A stretch of DNA of 64,000 bases from an uncultured Saprospiraceae bacterium (lineage in GTDB: Bacteria > Bacteroidota > Bacteroidia > Chitinophagales > Saprospiraceae). The notes beneath the pieces are model-generated. The model was not told the origin of the DNA. It did not search any database and saw nothing but the letters and a program-made list of their open reading frames with translations. The DNA is taken from contig CALJOK010000045.1 in assembly GCA_937981555.1 (NCBI GenBank), positions 26,462 through 90,461 on the forward strand, read 5' to 3'. Shown piece after piece: positions 53,381 through 62,279 of the stretch. Both the position numbers and the translations under genes were made by a program. Numbering within the stretch: the first letter of the stretch is position 1; each line of letters starts with the position of its first letter.

Positions 53381-54577
53381 ATGGAAGCAAAATATTTTGA
53401 ATCATTCCATCAAGAATTAAAAAATCAACCAAGAGCAATTCCATTCTTGATCATTGACTTAGACAAACTAGATCAAAATATTGAAACTTTAAAATCATCC
53501 ATTCAACCTAATGTCGATTTCCGAATAGTAGTCAAATCGTTGCCATCTCCAGAGTTAATTAACTACGTGATGCAAAAGGCAGCAACTAAAAAATTGATGG
53601 TTTTTCATCAGCCATTTTTATCTCACCTTTCTAAAATTCAAGATCATTCCATTGACATTCTTTTAGGAAAACCGATGCCAATAAAAACTGCAGCATATTA
53701 TTATCGAACCTTAAAAACACCAAACGGTTTTTTCCCAACAAAACAATTGCAATGGTTAGTTGACACCACTCAACGAGTCGAGGAATATATTTTTTTAGCA
53801 AAAAAAATCAACCAAAAATTACGTATCAATTTAGAGATTGATGTCGGATTGCGAAGAGGAGGTTTTACAAATCTGAATGATTTAAAAAAAGCATTGCAAC
53901 TCATTCAAAGTAATTTGGAGTCGATAGAATTCAGCGGATTTATGGGCTATGATCCACATGTAGTAAAACTTCCAAAAGTCATCATGTCAAAAGAAAAAGC
54001 ATTAAAGAAAGCAAATGACTTTTATGGAAAATGTATTGATTTGTTGAAAAATGAATTTCCAAAATTATTTCACGAGCAATTAACTTTCAACGGAGCAGGT
54101 AGTCCAACCGTAACATTGCATCAAAATAAAAACTCTCACCTCAACGATATTTCCGCAGGTTCTTGCTTAGTCAAACCAACGACTTTTGACATTTCAACTT
54201 TAGGGGAATATGTTCCAGCAAGTTTTATCGCAACTCCAATTTTAAAAAAGATGAAAGACACGACAATTCCTGGAATTGAAAAAATGAAAGGCCTTCTAAA
54301 TTTTTCAAATAAGAAAAACCGACAATCTTATTTTATCTACGGAGGGTTTTGGAAAGCAGATTATTACTATCCAAAAGGAATTTCTGAAAACGAATTATAT
54401 GGTTCCAGCACCAACCAAACGATGATAAATTCTTCTGCAAAAAAAGAATTAGAAGTGGACGATTTTATTTTTTTACGACCACGTCAAAGTGAGTTTGTGT
54501 TTTTACAATTTGGAAAAATATTGACCTTAAGAAATGGAAAAGTCATTGGAGGTTTTTCTTTGCTTTCACAAGATTAA
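53381..54577 (+). CDS. PLP-dependent D-threonine aldolase/D-serine dehydratase-like enzyme
   Basis: 398 residues. N-terminal alanine-racemase-type PLP barrel: the catalytic Lys is in FRIVVKSLPSPELINYV (about residue 51), and the motifs INLEIDVGLRRGGF, SGFMGYDPHVVKLPK and LTFNGAGSPTVTLHQN fit the D-threonine-aldolase-like subgroup (DSD1-like). A C-terminal metal-binding domain of this group normally carries a His and Cys/Asp; here the region near PTTFDIS... and FLRPRQSEFVFLQFG follows. Acts on D-amino acids with a beta-hydroxyl. Single gene, with its own repeat upstream, converging on the dienelactone hydrolase. Confidence 0.8.
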   Translation: MEAKYFESFHQELKNQPRAIPFLIIDLDKLDQNIETLKSSIQPNVDFRIVVKSLPSPELINYVMQKAATKKLMVFHQPFLSHLSKIQDHSIDILLGKPMPIKTAAYYYRTLKTPNGFFPTKQLQWLVDTTQRVEEYIFLAKKINQKLRINLEIDVGLRRGGFTNLNDLKKALQLIQSNLESIEFSGFMGYDPHVVKLPKVIMSKEKALKKANDFYGKCIDLLKNEFPKLFHEQLTFNGAGSPTVTLHQNKNSHLNDISAGSCLVKPTTFDISTLGEYVPASFIATPILKKMKDTTIPGIEKMKGLLNFSNKKNRQSYFIYGGFWKADYYYPKGISENELYGSSTNQTMINSSAKKELEVDDFIFLRPRQSEFVFLQFGKILTLRNGKVIGGFSLLSQD

Positions 54578-54589
54578 ATTTCCTGAAAA

Positions 54590-55420
54590 TTATAACCTCT
54601 TTTTTAAAAAATCCAAAGCCATTGCATTCGCTTCCTGCGCAGCAGCTTCCATGTATCGATCTCCACTCGGATTTGCAAAAGCATGATCTGCATCGAAAAT
54701 TTTATAATTAAAATTCTTTCCAGTCGCTTTGGTTAGCGCATCAAATTTTTCTACTTTTTCAGGTGAAATCCAAGCATCCTTTTTTGCAAAAAGACCTAAA
54801 ACATCAGCTTCAAGAGGAAGTAAATCTGCTGCATTTTCAACGGGACTTCCATAATAAATAACACAACCAATGCCTTGCTTCTTTAGCATAATAGAAGACT
54901 GTAAAGACCATCCTCCTCCAAAGCACCAACCAATAGTTGCTATCCGAGCATCCTTTCCAACAGAAGCCATAAAACCTTCGATAATTGCTTTAGCGCGATC
55001 TGTTGAAATAGATTGCATCAACTTACCAGCATCTTCTGGTTTACTGGCAACTTGCCCATCATACAGGTCAATCGCAATCACATTGGTATTGGGTAATTCT
55101 TGATGCAGTCGTTCAGATTCTTTTTTTATATGATTGTTCAATCCATACCATTCATGGAAAACGAAAAGGTAATTTTTGGATTCTTCTTTTGAAGTGAGTA
55201 AGTAACCTGTTGCCATTTTCCCATCCAAAGTTGGTACTTCTAATTTTACACCTTTAGGTTGAAAATCAATTTCTTTTGGTGTTTCATGTTGATCTTGAAA
55301 ATCTTTATCAGCAGCATTTTCTGCAAATTTTTCGGTGGAGTCTTTTTCTTTTGGTTGAGTTTCACCGCATGAAAAAAGAAAAAGACTAATGATGGAAAAA
55401 AAGATAATTCGTTGCAACAT
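54590..55420 (-). CDS. Dienelactone hydrolase-family lipoprotein
   Basis: 276 residues. Lipobox FLFSC gives a lipid-anchored Cys at about 18. The alpha/beta-hydrolase core has the dienelactone hydrolase nucleophile in GWCFGGGWSLQ (Cys), acid Asp in AKKDAWISPE and base His in DADHAFANPSGD, with FHEWYGLN earlier. A Cys nucleophile is usual for the family. Acts on lactones or esters in the envelope. A decayed copy of its 5' end sits at 56943-57033. Confidence 0.9.
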   Translation of the reverse strand: MLQRIIFFSIISLFLFSCGETQPKEKDSTEKFAENAADKDFQDQHETPKEIDFQPKGVKLEVPTLDGKMATGYLLTSKEESKNYLFVFHEWYGLNNHIKKESERLHQELPNTNVIAIDLYDGQVASKPEDAGKLMQSISTDRAKAIIEGFMASVGKDARIATIGWCFGGGWSLQSSIMLKKQGIGCVIYYGSPVENAADLLPLEADVLGLFAKKDAWISPEKVEKFDALTKATGKNFNYKIFDADHAFANPSGDRYMEAAAQEANAMALDFLKKRL

Positions 55421-55504
55421 GATGATAAATTTTATTTGAAAAACTAGGTGATTAAAGTTTAAATTTAAAAAAGTGAAGGTAAAAAATATAACTTCCTTCT
55501 ATTG

Positions 55505-55729
55505 TTATTTTTCGTCCAAATGCTGATGAGCATGTCTGAAGATTTTTACTCCAATTCCGAACACCAGACCTCCCAATATTTTCATATGTATTTTTATGGT
55601 AGGTACAAAAGCAGAAATAGTGACTATGCCCACAATTATAAATAGGATGGCTACAATCCTATATAGTTTAAGCATTGGTTCATCTAGTTTTTCCCAATCA
55701 GGAAAAAGATTATCGAGAAATTTTTTCAT
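55505..55729 (-). CDS. Small two-helix membrane protein
   Basis: 74 residues with two hydrophobic segments, IVAILFIIVGIVTISAFV (about 26-43) and IKILGG-type LGGLVFGIGVKIF (about 52-66), each followed by charged ends. No known family is recognised. It lies between two lipoprotein genes on the same strand, but gaps of about 85 and 40 bases leave operon status open. Could be a small membrane subunit or stress peptide. Confidence 0.55.
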   Translation of the reverse strand: MKKFLDNLFPDWEKLDEPMLKLYRIVAILFIIVGIVTISAFVPTIKIHMKILGGLVFGIGVKIFRHAHQHLDEK

Positions 55730-55768
55730 CGTTTCTTTTTGAAAAGGTAATTAAAAATGGATTTATTT

Positions 55769-56869
55769 TTAAAAAAGATGAGAACTAATTCTTTCATAAA
55801 GTATCCCCAAAAGGATCTCAGCCATATCATCATCTTTAGTTAATTCATCGTCGTTTGATTTTTTGTATTCATCTGGTATGGTTCTTTGATCACCAGCCAA
55901 AGTAAAAACTTGGGAAGTAGAAATTGTTTCCTCTTCAAAAGATGCATTTCTCAATTCACAATTTTTGGAATTAGAAGTTACTTCAATACTAACATTCCAT
56001 GTAGCCGTTTTTTTAAATTGTTGGATAGTGACACTTCCTTCCACTTCTTCTATTACATCGACTTCCACTTCTTCACCAGCGGAGTTGGTGATAGTTGTGG
56101 TACCAGTCACGATTTCTTTTTTAAAATTTTCTTCATTTTTATCTTCATCCAAATCAATATCTAAAGATCTAAATCGAATATTAATTTGGCAATCTACTTC
56201 TTCATAGCTTAAATTATCATCATAAAAAACTTTTAAAAAATCACCTTGATGACCTTCTAAGTTTTCAAAAGTTCTATCTATCTTCCAATGTAACATTATA
56301 TCAAATGGTGCATCCTTTTGAATATTGTAGACTACTTGACCAAGCTCTAAACTTTTTTGAGTTAAGGTATTTAAATCAGTTTCGGGGCTATTAAATTTTT
56401 TTGCTTTTAGAAAATTATAGTAAGCATTTTGGGCGAACCTTTTGTCTTTTTCTTTTTCGGATTTTTCTAGTTTTTCTTTACCAAATGAAAAATACTCACT
56501 TGCTAGAAAGTCATTAGTTTGTTGTTCCTCCATTTTTAGTTTTTCCAAGTCCTTGTCAAATTTGCCATCTAAATAAGGAAGGGCTTTCGTTATTTTTTTT
56601 TGAATATTTTTATTAAGCTTTATTGATTTTTCTTTAGATTTTAAATCTTCCGCATTTTGCCTACGGTCTTTTTCTACGGTTTCTTTTGCGATGATTTCGT
56701 CTAATGCTTGAAATAAAATCTTTTGATTCTCATCATAGGATTTTCCTTTTTCGAGTGCTGCTAAAGATGATTTGTAGGCTTGTTGAAAATTTCCTTTCTC
56801 CAAACTTTTTTGAGGACTAGCACATTCAAATAAAAAGATGACGAATAAAAAAAGGACTGTTCTGTTCAT
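55769..56869 (-). CDS. Lipoprotein of unknown function
   Basis: 366 residues. Lipobox FLFEC (Cys near 16) directly after a short signal. The N-terminal 150 residues are highly charged and helical, probably coiled coil (QKKITKALPYLDGKFDKDLEKL; EKLEKSEKEKDKRFAQNAYYNFLKAKKF); the C-terminal half is beta-rich with VDCQINIRFRSLDIDLDEDKNEENF and VEVDVIEEVEGSVTIQQFKKT. TPR-like helices near the N-terminus are possible (FLKAKKFNSPETDLNTLTQKSLELGQVVY). No family recognised; probably periplasmic or outer-membrane. Confidence 0.75.
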   Translation of the reverse strand: MNRTVLFLFVIFLFECASPQKSLEKGNFQQAYKSSLAALEKGKSYDENQKILFQALDEIIAKETVEKDRRQNAEDLKSKEKSIKLNKNIQKKITKALPYLDGKFDKDLEKLKMEEQQTNDFLASEYFSFGKEKLEKSEKEKDKRFAQNAYYNFLKAKKFNSPETDLNTLTQKSLELGQVVYNIQKDAPFDIMLHWKIDRTFENLEGHQGDFLKVFYDDNLSYEEVDCQINIRFRSLDIDLDEDKNEENFKKEIVTGTTTITNSAGEEVEVDVIEEVEGSVTIQQFKKTATWNVSIEVTSNSKNCELRNASFEEETISTSQVFTLAGDQRTIPDEYKKSNDDELTKDDDMAEILLGILYERISSHLF

Positions 56870-56942
56870 AACTTTTGATTTTTAATAAAAATATAGAATG
56901 TAAAAAAAGAGTAATATATTTTACCAACGACTCAGAAATTAT

Positions 56943-57033
56943 AGCCTTGAGTTCAGTTAATTGAGCTTCTCCAGATGAGAAAAATAAAAAACTGACAATG
57001 GAAAAGAGGCGAATTCGTGGTAAAAGAGTGATG
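56943..57033 (-). pseudogene. Decayed 5' end of a second dienelactone-hydrolase lipoprotein
   Basis: Reading on the minus strand gives LLPRIRLFSIVSFLFFSSGEA, which aligns to MLQRIIFFSIISLFLFSCGET of the gene at 54590-55420, with the start Met lost and the lipobox Cys replaced by Ser. The flanking bases also align. The reading then runs into unrelated sequence. No downstream body of the gene is present, so it is a truncated relic. Confidence 0.65.
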
Positions 57034-57133
57034 GTTTTCCTAAAAAAAACGAGTGATTTAAACTTCTTCTTACCAAAAGAAAATTAAGTAATTCTTTAAG
57101 CAAATTTCTATTATTTCATTCTTGTTTTTCTTT

Positions 57134-57141
57134 TACCTTTG
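57134..57141 (+). promoter_or_regulatory. Putative -7 promoter element of the E1 dehydrogenase gene
   Basis: TACCTTTG followed by CGGCG fits TAnnTTTG closely, with a leader of 96 bases to the start codon. Confidence 0.55.
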
Positions 57142-57237
57142 CGGCGAAACATCATTTTTAAAATTTAGTTTAATTAAATGAATTGACGGTTTTTTATAAA
57201 AACCAAACTTTAATTTTTTTGTAAAAAAAACTTAATA

Positions 57238-59235
57238 ATGCCTACGACCAAATCAGCCATTCAATATAAAAAAGGAAAACTCTCTAAGAAATTACTGCTA
57301 GAACTCTACGAACAATTATTGCGTCCTCGCATGATTGAGGAAAAGATGCTCATCTTACTTCGCTCAGGGAAAATCTCAAAATGGTTTTCAGGCATCGGTC
57401 AAGAAGCTATTTCTGTAGGAGCCACAGCAGCCTTGGACAATGATGAATTAATGTTTCCGATGCATCGAAATTTAGGTGTTTTTACTTCTCGAAATATTCC
57501 GTTGAAAAGATTGTTTTGCCAATGGCAAGGAAAAGAACCTGGCTTTACTAAAGGTCGAGATCGCTCTTTTCACTTTGGAACGATGGAGTATAATATCGTT
57601 GGAATGATTTCACATTTGGGGCCACAGTTATCTTTGGCGAGCGGAGTTGCCTTGGCGAATAAATTAGGAAAGGAAGGAAAAGTATCCTTAGCTTTTACAG
57701 GCGATGGAGGAACGAGTCAAGGCGAATTTCATGAAGCAATGAACACGGCAGCCGTTTGGCAATTGCCAGTAATTTTTGTGATTGAAAATAATGGCTATGG
57801 ATTATCGACTCCTGTAAATGAACAATATCGTTGCGAAACTTTAGCAGATCGAGGCAAAGGTTACGGCATGCGTTCCTACACAATTGATGGGAATAATGTT
57901 TTGGAAGTTTATGCTACGATCAAAAAATTGGCAACGGAAATCCGAAAAAATCCAGAGCCAATTATGTTGGAGTGTAATACTTTTAGAATGCGTGGACATG
58001 AAGAAGCATCTGGGACAAAGTATGTTCCCAAAAAATTAATGACGGAGTGGGCTACTAAAGATCCATTGAAAAATTACGAAACCTTCTTGCTTGAAGAAGG
58101 GATTTTGACAGAGGACGCAATTAAGGGTTTAAGAAAAAATATCAAGGCAGAAATTGAAAACGGTTTGGCAGAAGCGGCGGAATTGGAAGTCGTGACTTCA
58201 ACGCCTGAAGCTGAATTGGCAGATGTTTATGCATCGCACACTCAAGAGGTTGTTTTGCCAAAAACCAAAAAGAAATCTGATAAACGAGTAGTCGATGCTA
58301 TTTCAGATGGACTTCGTCAAGCGATGGAGAAGCATGATAATTTAATTTTGATGGGACAAGATATTGCAGAGTATGGAGGGGTTTTTAAAATTACAGATGG
58401 GTTTGTTAAGCAGTTCGGGAAAGAACGGGTGAGAAATACGCCACTCTGTGAAAGTGCGATTATTGGAATTGGATTAGGGCTGAGTATGAAAAATTACAAG
58501 GCGATGATCGAGATGCAATTTGCAGATTTCGTTACTTGTGGTTTTAATCAAATCATTAATAATTTAGCAAAAATACATTACCGTTGGGGCGAAAATGCAG
58601 ACGTCGTAATTCGAATGCCTGCCGGAGGAGGAGTTGGTGCTGGACCATTTCATTCACAAAGTAATGAAGCTTGGTTTGCACATACTCCTGGTTTGAAAGT
58701 AGTTTATCCTTCGACACCACATGATGCAAAAGGATTGTTGATTGCAAGTTTTGAAGATCCAAATCCAATTTTGTTTTTTGAACATAAAGGATTGTATAGA
58801 AGTCTTTCGGAAGAAATTCCAGATGATTATTATACGGTAGAAATTGGGAAAGCGAAAGTTGTTCGAGAAGGTGCTGCGGTGTCAATTATCACTTATGGAC
58901 AAATGGTTCATAACGCCAAAGCATTGGTGGAAGAGATGAATATAGATGCAGAAATTTTGGACTTACGAACTTTGTTGCCGCTAGATTATGATGCGGTGGA
59001 AGCAACGGTGAAGAAAACGAATCGAGTAATTATTTTACATGAGGATACTTTGTTTGGAGGAATAGGAGGAGAATTGTCTGCGCATATTTCGGAGTATTAT
59101 TTTGAACATTTGGATGCGCCAGTTTTGCGAGCAGCAGGTTTGGATACGCCGATTCCTTTTGCGAAAACTTTGGAAAAAGACTTTATGCCGATGGGAAGAT
59201 TGCGTGAGCAGTTGGATCGGATTTTAAAATATTAA
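57238..59235 (+). CDS. Fused alpha/beta E1 subunit of a 2-oxo-acid dehydrogenase
   Basis: 665 residues. The N-terminal E1-alpha part (about 15-330) has the thiamine diphosphate motif GDGGTSQGEFHEAMNTAAVWQLPVIFVIENNGYGLSTP; the C-terminal E1-beta part (about 345-665) has MGQDIAEYGGVFKITDGF, TPLCESAIIGIGLGLSM and the closing FGGIGGELSAHISEYYFEHLDAPVLRAAGLDTPIPF. This is the fused form of branched-chain/2-oxoisovalerate (or pyruvate) dehydrogenase E1, which decarboxylates the oxo-acid and passes the acyl to lipoyl-E2. E2 and E3 are elsewhere. Branched-chain specificity is an inference from the fusion type. Confidence 0.92.
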   Translation: MPTTKSAIQYKKGKLSKKLLLELYEQLLRPRMIEEKMLILLRSGKISKWFSGIGQEAISVGATAALDNDELMFPMHRNLGVFTSRNIPLKRLFCQWQGKEPGFTKGRDRSFHFGTMEYNIVGMISHLGPQLSLASGVALANKLGKEGKVSLAFTGDGGTSQGEFHEAMNTAAVWQLPVIFVIENNGYGLSTPVNEQYRCETLADRGKGYGMRSYTIDGNNVLEVYATIKKLATEIRKNPEPIMLECNTFRMRGHEEASGTKYVPKKLMTEWATKDPLKNYETFLLEEGILTEDAIKGLRKNIKAEIENGLAEAAELEVVTSTPEAELADVYASHTQEVVLPKTKKKSDKRVVDAISDGLRQAMEKHDNLILMGQDIAEYGGVFKITDGFVKQFGKERVRNTPLCESAIIGIGLGLSMKNYKAMIEMQFADFVTCGFNQIINNLAKIHYRWGENADVVIRMPAGGGVGAGPFHSQSNEAWFAHTPGLKVVYPSTPHDAKGLLIASFEDPNPILFFEHKGLYRSLSEEIPDDYYTVEIGKAKVVREGAAVSIITYGQMVHNAKALVEEMNIDAEILDLRTLLPLDYDAVEATVKKTNRVIILHEDTLFGGIGGELSAHISEYYFEHLDAPVLRAAGLDTPIPFAKTLEKDFMPMGRLREQLDRILKY

Positions 59236-59246
59236 TTGATTTCTCA

Positions 59247-59297
59247 ACCACATAGTCACATAGAGAATTATCTATGTTTTCTATGTGACTATGTGGT
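59247..59297. repeat. Inverted repeat after the E1 gene (CTATG family)
   Basis: Perfect 18-base arms ACCACATAGTCACATAGA (59247-59264) and TCTATGTGACTATGTGGT (59280-59297). The right side CTATGTTTTCTATGTGACTATGTGG matches the element at 24918-24943. It follows the stop codon by 11 bases. Confidence 0.85.
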
Positions 59298-59331
59298 GAA
59301 AAAAATCTCTTGTGGTTTTTACATTAAAAAA

Positions 59332-59865
59332 TTACAATTGCTTTTGTAAAAACTCGTCCAATTCTTCCACACTTGGATTAACCAAAATAATCACTCCTTT
59401 CTCATCTAATAAATACTTAGTCGGAACTTCCGTGATGCCGTAAAGTTTAGCGACTTTTGAATCGAAAAAACGGAAGTTAGTATTTTCATCAAAGACATGA
59501 TTTTTCCAAACTAATTTATATTTATCAATAGCTCGTCTCCATCGTTTTTCACCTTTTTCCACTCCTACTCCTACTATGTCAAAACCAGTAGCATTTTTAA
59601 ACTTTACAGAATGATATTTGTCAAACAAAGTGGTTAGTCCTGGGAATTCAGCGATACACGGTCCACACCAACTTCCCCAAAAATCAATCAGAACATATTT
59701 TCCTTCCAACTTAGTCAAGTCAGATTTTTCGCCAGAAGGCAAAGTCCATTCGAAATTTGGTGATCGTTCTCCATCATCAAACTTGGGCATTTGATACAAA
59801 TATTTCCCTACAACAAAACAAAGAAGGAACAATGGCAGTACCCACCATTTTTTTAAAATTTTCAT
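59332..59865 (-). CDS. Thioredoxin-like membrane-anchored protein (TlpA type)
   Basis: 177 residues. An N-terminal membrane segment (WWVLPLFLLCFVVGKYL, about 7-23) tethers a periplasmic thioredoxin fold with DFWGSWCGPCIAEFPGLTTLF (CGPC redox pair) and YGITEVPTKYLLDEKGVI (cis-Pro). Fits TlpA/ResA-like thiol:disulphide proteins acting on envelope substrates, for example cytochrome maturation. It converges with the E1 gene on the repeat at 59247 and is divergent from the flavin reductase. Confidence 0.9.
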   Translation of the reverse strand: MKILKKWWVLPLFLLCFVVGKYLYQMPKFDDGERSPNFEWTLPSGEKSDLTKLEGKYVLIDFWGSWCGPCIAEFPGLTTLFDKYHSVKFKNATGFDIVGVGVEKGEKRWRRAIDKYKLVWKNHVFDENTNFRFFDSKVAKLYGITEVPTKYLLDEKGVIILVNPSVEELDEFLQKQL

Positions 59866-60016
59866 AAACGATGAGTTTAAATTTTAGATTGAAAACGATC
59901 GAACGATTTCAAAAAATGATTTTAGCAAATATCACCTTTTTTAAATAAATATAAATAAAAGAAGTTTGTAACTTCCGCTGATTTTTTAACCAGATGTCCG
60001 TTGCACGAGTTTTAAG

Positions 60017-60934
60017 ATGAGAAACGGAGTCATCAAAATACAAAACATGCTCAGTATAATTCCAAGCGAAACTCCTCAAGACGTTTTACATCAACATTTG
60101 TTAGGCTGTGTTTCTCCTCGTCCAATTGCGTTTGCAAGTACGATAGATAAAGATGGAAATGCGAATATCGCCCCTTATAGTTTTTTCAATTGCTTTAGTT
60201 CAAACCCTCCGATTTTAGTTTTTTCCTCCAATCGAAAAGGAACGGACAACACCACAAAAGATACTTTGCATAATGTCGAAGCGACTGGCGAAGTAGTGAT
60301 TAATATGGTGAGTCATAGTATTCTTCGACAAATGGCGGTGGCGAGTATTGCTTTTCCTGCAGGGGTAAGTGAATTTGAAAAATCTGGATTGACGCCTATC
60401 GAATCTGATTTGGTCAAACCGTTTCGAGTGAAAGAATCACCTGCTCAATTAGAATGCAAGGTGCAGCAAATTATTTCTTTGGGAGACAAAGGTGGAGCGG
60501 GGAATTTGATTATTTGTGAAGTAGTCAAAATGCATATTGATAAAAATGTGATGGATGAAAATGATAAAATTGATCCACAAAAAATTGATTTGATGGGAAG
60601 AATGGGCAGAGCATTTTATGTGCGAGCAAGTGGAAAAAATGTTTATCCGATTCTTCAAAATGTTGGGGAAATCACAATTGGTTTTGATCAACTTCCGGAG
60701 AGTATTCGTAATAGTGAAATTTTGACTGGAAATAATTTAGGTCAACTTGCAGGAATGAAAGCTTTGCCAACTGCCGAAGATATACAAGAATTAAAAGATG
60801 ATGAGGAAATGCAAAGTATTTTGAAATCTGAAAATGCGATAGAGACCTTGCATATTTTTGCTAAAACAATTTTGGATGAAAGTGATAATCGAAATTTTGC
60901 AGCGGAGGTTTTGATGTTGGCAGATTCGATTTAA
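60017..60934 (+). CDS. Flavin reductase-family protein
   Basis: 305 residues from ATG 60017; ATG 60050 (MLSIIPSE) is an alternative start that removes 11 residues. The flavin-reductase-like fold is at 12-215: SPRPIAFASTIDKDGNANIAPYSFFNCFSSNPPILVFSS (FMN site) and NVEATGEVVINMVSHSILRQMAVAS. The last 90 residues form a less conserved helical extension. Flavin reductases transfer hydride from NAD(P)H to FMN/FAD, often feeding a partner oxygenase; no oxygenase is beside it. Divergent from the thioredoxin-like gene. Confidence 0.9.
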   Translation: MRNGVIKIQNMLSIIPSETPQDVLHQHLLGCVSPRPIAFASTIDKDGNANIAPYSFFNCFSSNPPILVFSSNRKGTDNTTKDTLHNVEATGEVVINMVSHSILRQMAVASIAFPAGVSEFEKSGLTPIESDLVKPFRVKESPAQLECKVQQIISLGDKGGAGNLIICEVVKMHIDKNVMDENDKIDPQKIDLMGRMGRAFYVRASGKNVYPILQNVGEITIGFDQLPESIRNSEILTGNNLGQLAGMKALPTAEDIQELKDDEEMQSILKSENAIETLHIFAKTILDESDNRNFAAEVLMLADSI

Positions 60935-60943
60935 TGAACAATG

Positions 60944-60976
60944 AGTGATGAGTTTTTAGAATTGGGACTCATCACT
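60944..60976. terminator. Hairpin between convergent genes
   Basis: Arms AGTGATGAGT (60944-60953) and ACTCATCACT (60967-60976). It overlaps the stop of the minus-strand gene and lies 10 bases after the flavin-reductase stop; only a short T run follows. Confidence 0.6.
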
Positions 60977-62094
60977 TATATTTCCTCATTTTTTTCATCT
61001 TGTAATCGCTTTAATTTTCTATCATTGATTACATTTTTAATCCAATTCGGAATCACAATCACACCTACCAATAAGTATAAATAATAAGTAAATAATCTCC
61101 AGATAAAAGCGATTACTAAAGCAATCGTTCCTGAGTTGACATAGTCACTCAAAAATCCTCCAAACAGAACTTCTGCAAAACCTGCACCTCCTGGCGTCGG
61201 ACTAAATGCCATGATGACATACATCGTTTGCAATCGAGCATAGAGATTAGATTGGGTATTAAAGTCAGTTGAGATATTTACAAAAGCAATAATGAGGCAA
61301 TTCAATAATAAAAATCGACAGGACCAAGCGGTAGCAGTCGAAAGAAATCCACCAATGTGAAATGACCATTTTTTCTTAACCAATTCTTTACTTGCAATAA
61401 TAATATCGTCGCCTAGTGAAATTGCTTTTTCTTGATATTTTTTTAAAAAACCTAATCGAGTGGCACTTACGATAATTCGTTTTATCGTTCGAGGGTTAAC
61501 AAATAATCCATAGAAAAATAGTGCGCCATACATTGCCATAAAAATATACGCTCCAAAAAAAGTATAAGCCCAACCATCAATGTCTGCTAAACTATTCATA
61601 TTGGGTCGAATCATATTTGTTCCAAAAAAGAGAAATAAAATTGGCAAAACTCCCACAAAGAAAATGGTATCTAAAACTGCGGAATACAAAACGAGTGTTG
61701 TCGTTTTTGCAGCAGGTAATTTCTCTTGAGCCAAGACGACCATCGCAACTGCCGAGCCTCCAACACTAGTTGGTGAAACAGCTGAACTGAATTCCCAAAT
61801 GAAGATTAGCTCAATACATTTTTTCCAACTAAACTCTCCTTCTGTCAAAATTCGCAGCCGAGTGGCATAAGCAATATGTCGAACAATCAATAAAAGAAAA
61901 GACATTAAAACCCAGAATTGCGTATGTTGTTTCCATTCAATTTTGGCAAATTCATTAGGATCAAATTGCTGATACAATAAATAGAAAACAACTCCTAATC
62001 CAATCAAAATTGGAAAAATAATTCGTGATGTGCGAACTGAATTCAGTACATCTTGCTCATCTTCATTGAATGTTTCTAATTTATTTTCTTTCAC
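60976..62094 (-). CDS. Lysylphosphatidylglycerol synthase/AglD-type membrane protein
   Basis: 372 residues with seven or eight hydrophobic helices spread evenly. Signature stretches include FIWEFSSAVSPTSVGGSAVAMVVLAQEKLPAAKTTTLVL and AFSPTPGGAGFAEVLFGGFLSDYVNSGTIALVIAFIWRLFTYYLYLLVG, typical of the LPG_synthase_TM (UPF0104) family. Members act as lipid scramblases/flippases or attach lysine to phosphatidylglycerol when fused to a synthase domain; the catalytic domain is absent here. Probable lipid or glycolipid transporter (inference). Single gene. Confidence 0.85.
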   Translation of the reverse strand: MKENKLETFNEDEQDVLNSVRTSRIIFPILIGLGVVFYLLYQQFDPNEFAKIEWKQHTQFWVLMSFLLLIVRHIAYATRLRILTEGEFSWKKCIELIFIWEFSSAVSPTSVGGSAVAMVVLAQEKLPAAKTTTLVLYSAVLDTIFFVGVLPILFLFFGTNMIRPNMNSLADIDGWAYTFFGAYIFMAMYGALFFYGLFVNPRTIKRIIVSATRLGFLKKYQEKAISLGDDIIIASKELVKKKWSFHIGGFLSTATAWSCRFLLLNCLIIAFVNISTDFNTQSNLYARLQTMYVIMAFSPTPGGAGFAEVLFGGFLSDYVNSGTIALVIAFIWRLFTYYLYLLVGVIVIPNWIKNVINDRKLKRLQDEKNEEI

Positions 62095-62208
62095 GTAAGT
62101 TGATTGTTATAAAATGGCGATTTATTCTTAAACTCTTTAATAAAAAAGGAAAACGAAAGATAGTAAAAACAGTTCATGGAATATCTAAATTTTCTAATTA
62201 AAAGTAAT

Positions 62209-62250
62209 ACGACTCTCGGAGTCGTTTCTTGTGTGCTGATTCAAGGAATC
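62209..62250. repeat. ACGACTC palindrome pair upstream of the VWA gene
   Basis: ACGACTC-TCG-GAGTCGT at 62209-62225 and GATTC-AAG-GAATC at 62238-62250. Same layout as the middle part of 38901-39014 and the AACGACTT palindromes. It overlaps the longer reading frame of the VWA gene, arguing for the ATG at 62280. Confidence 0.7.
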
Positions 62251-62279
62251 GTTTTACGGAAAAAATGTATTTTTACAAC

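Noticed and set aside
62229..62279. 17-codon extension of the VWA gene
   Set aside because: It is made of palindromic repeat sequence and starts with GTG.
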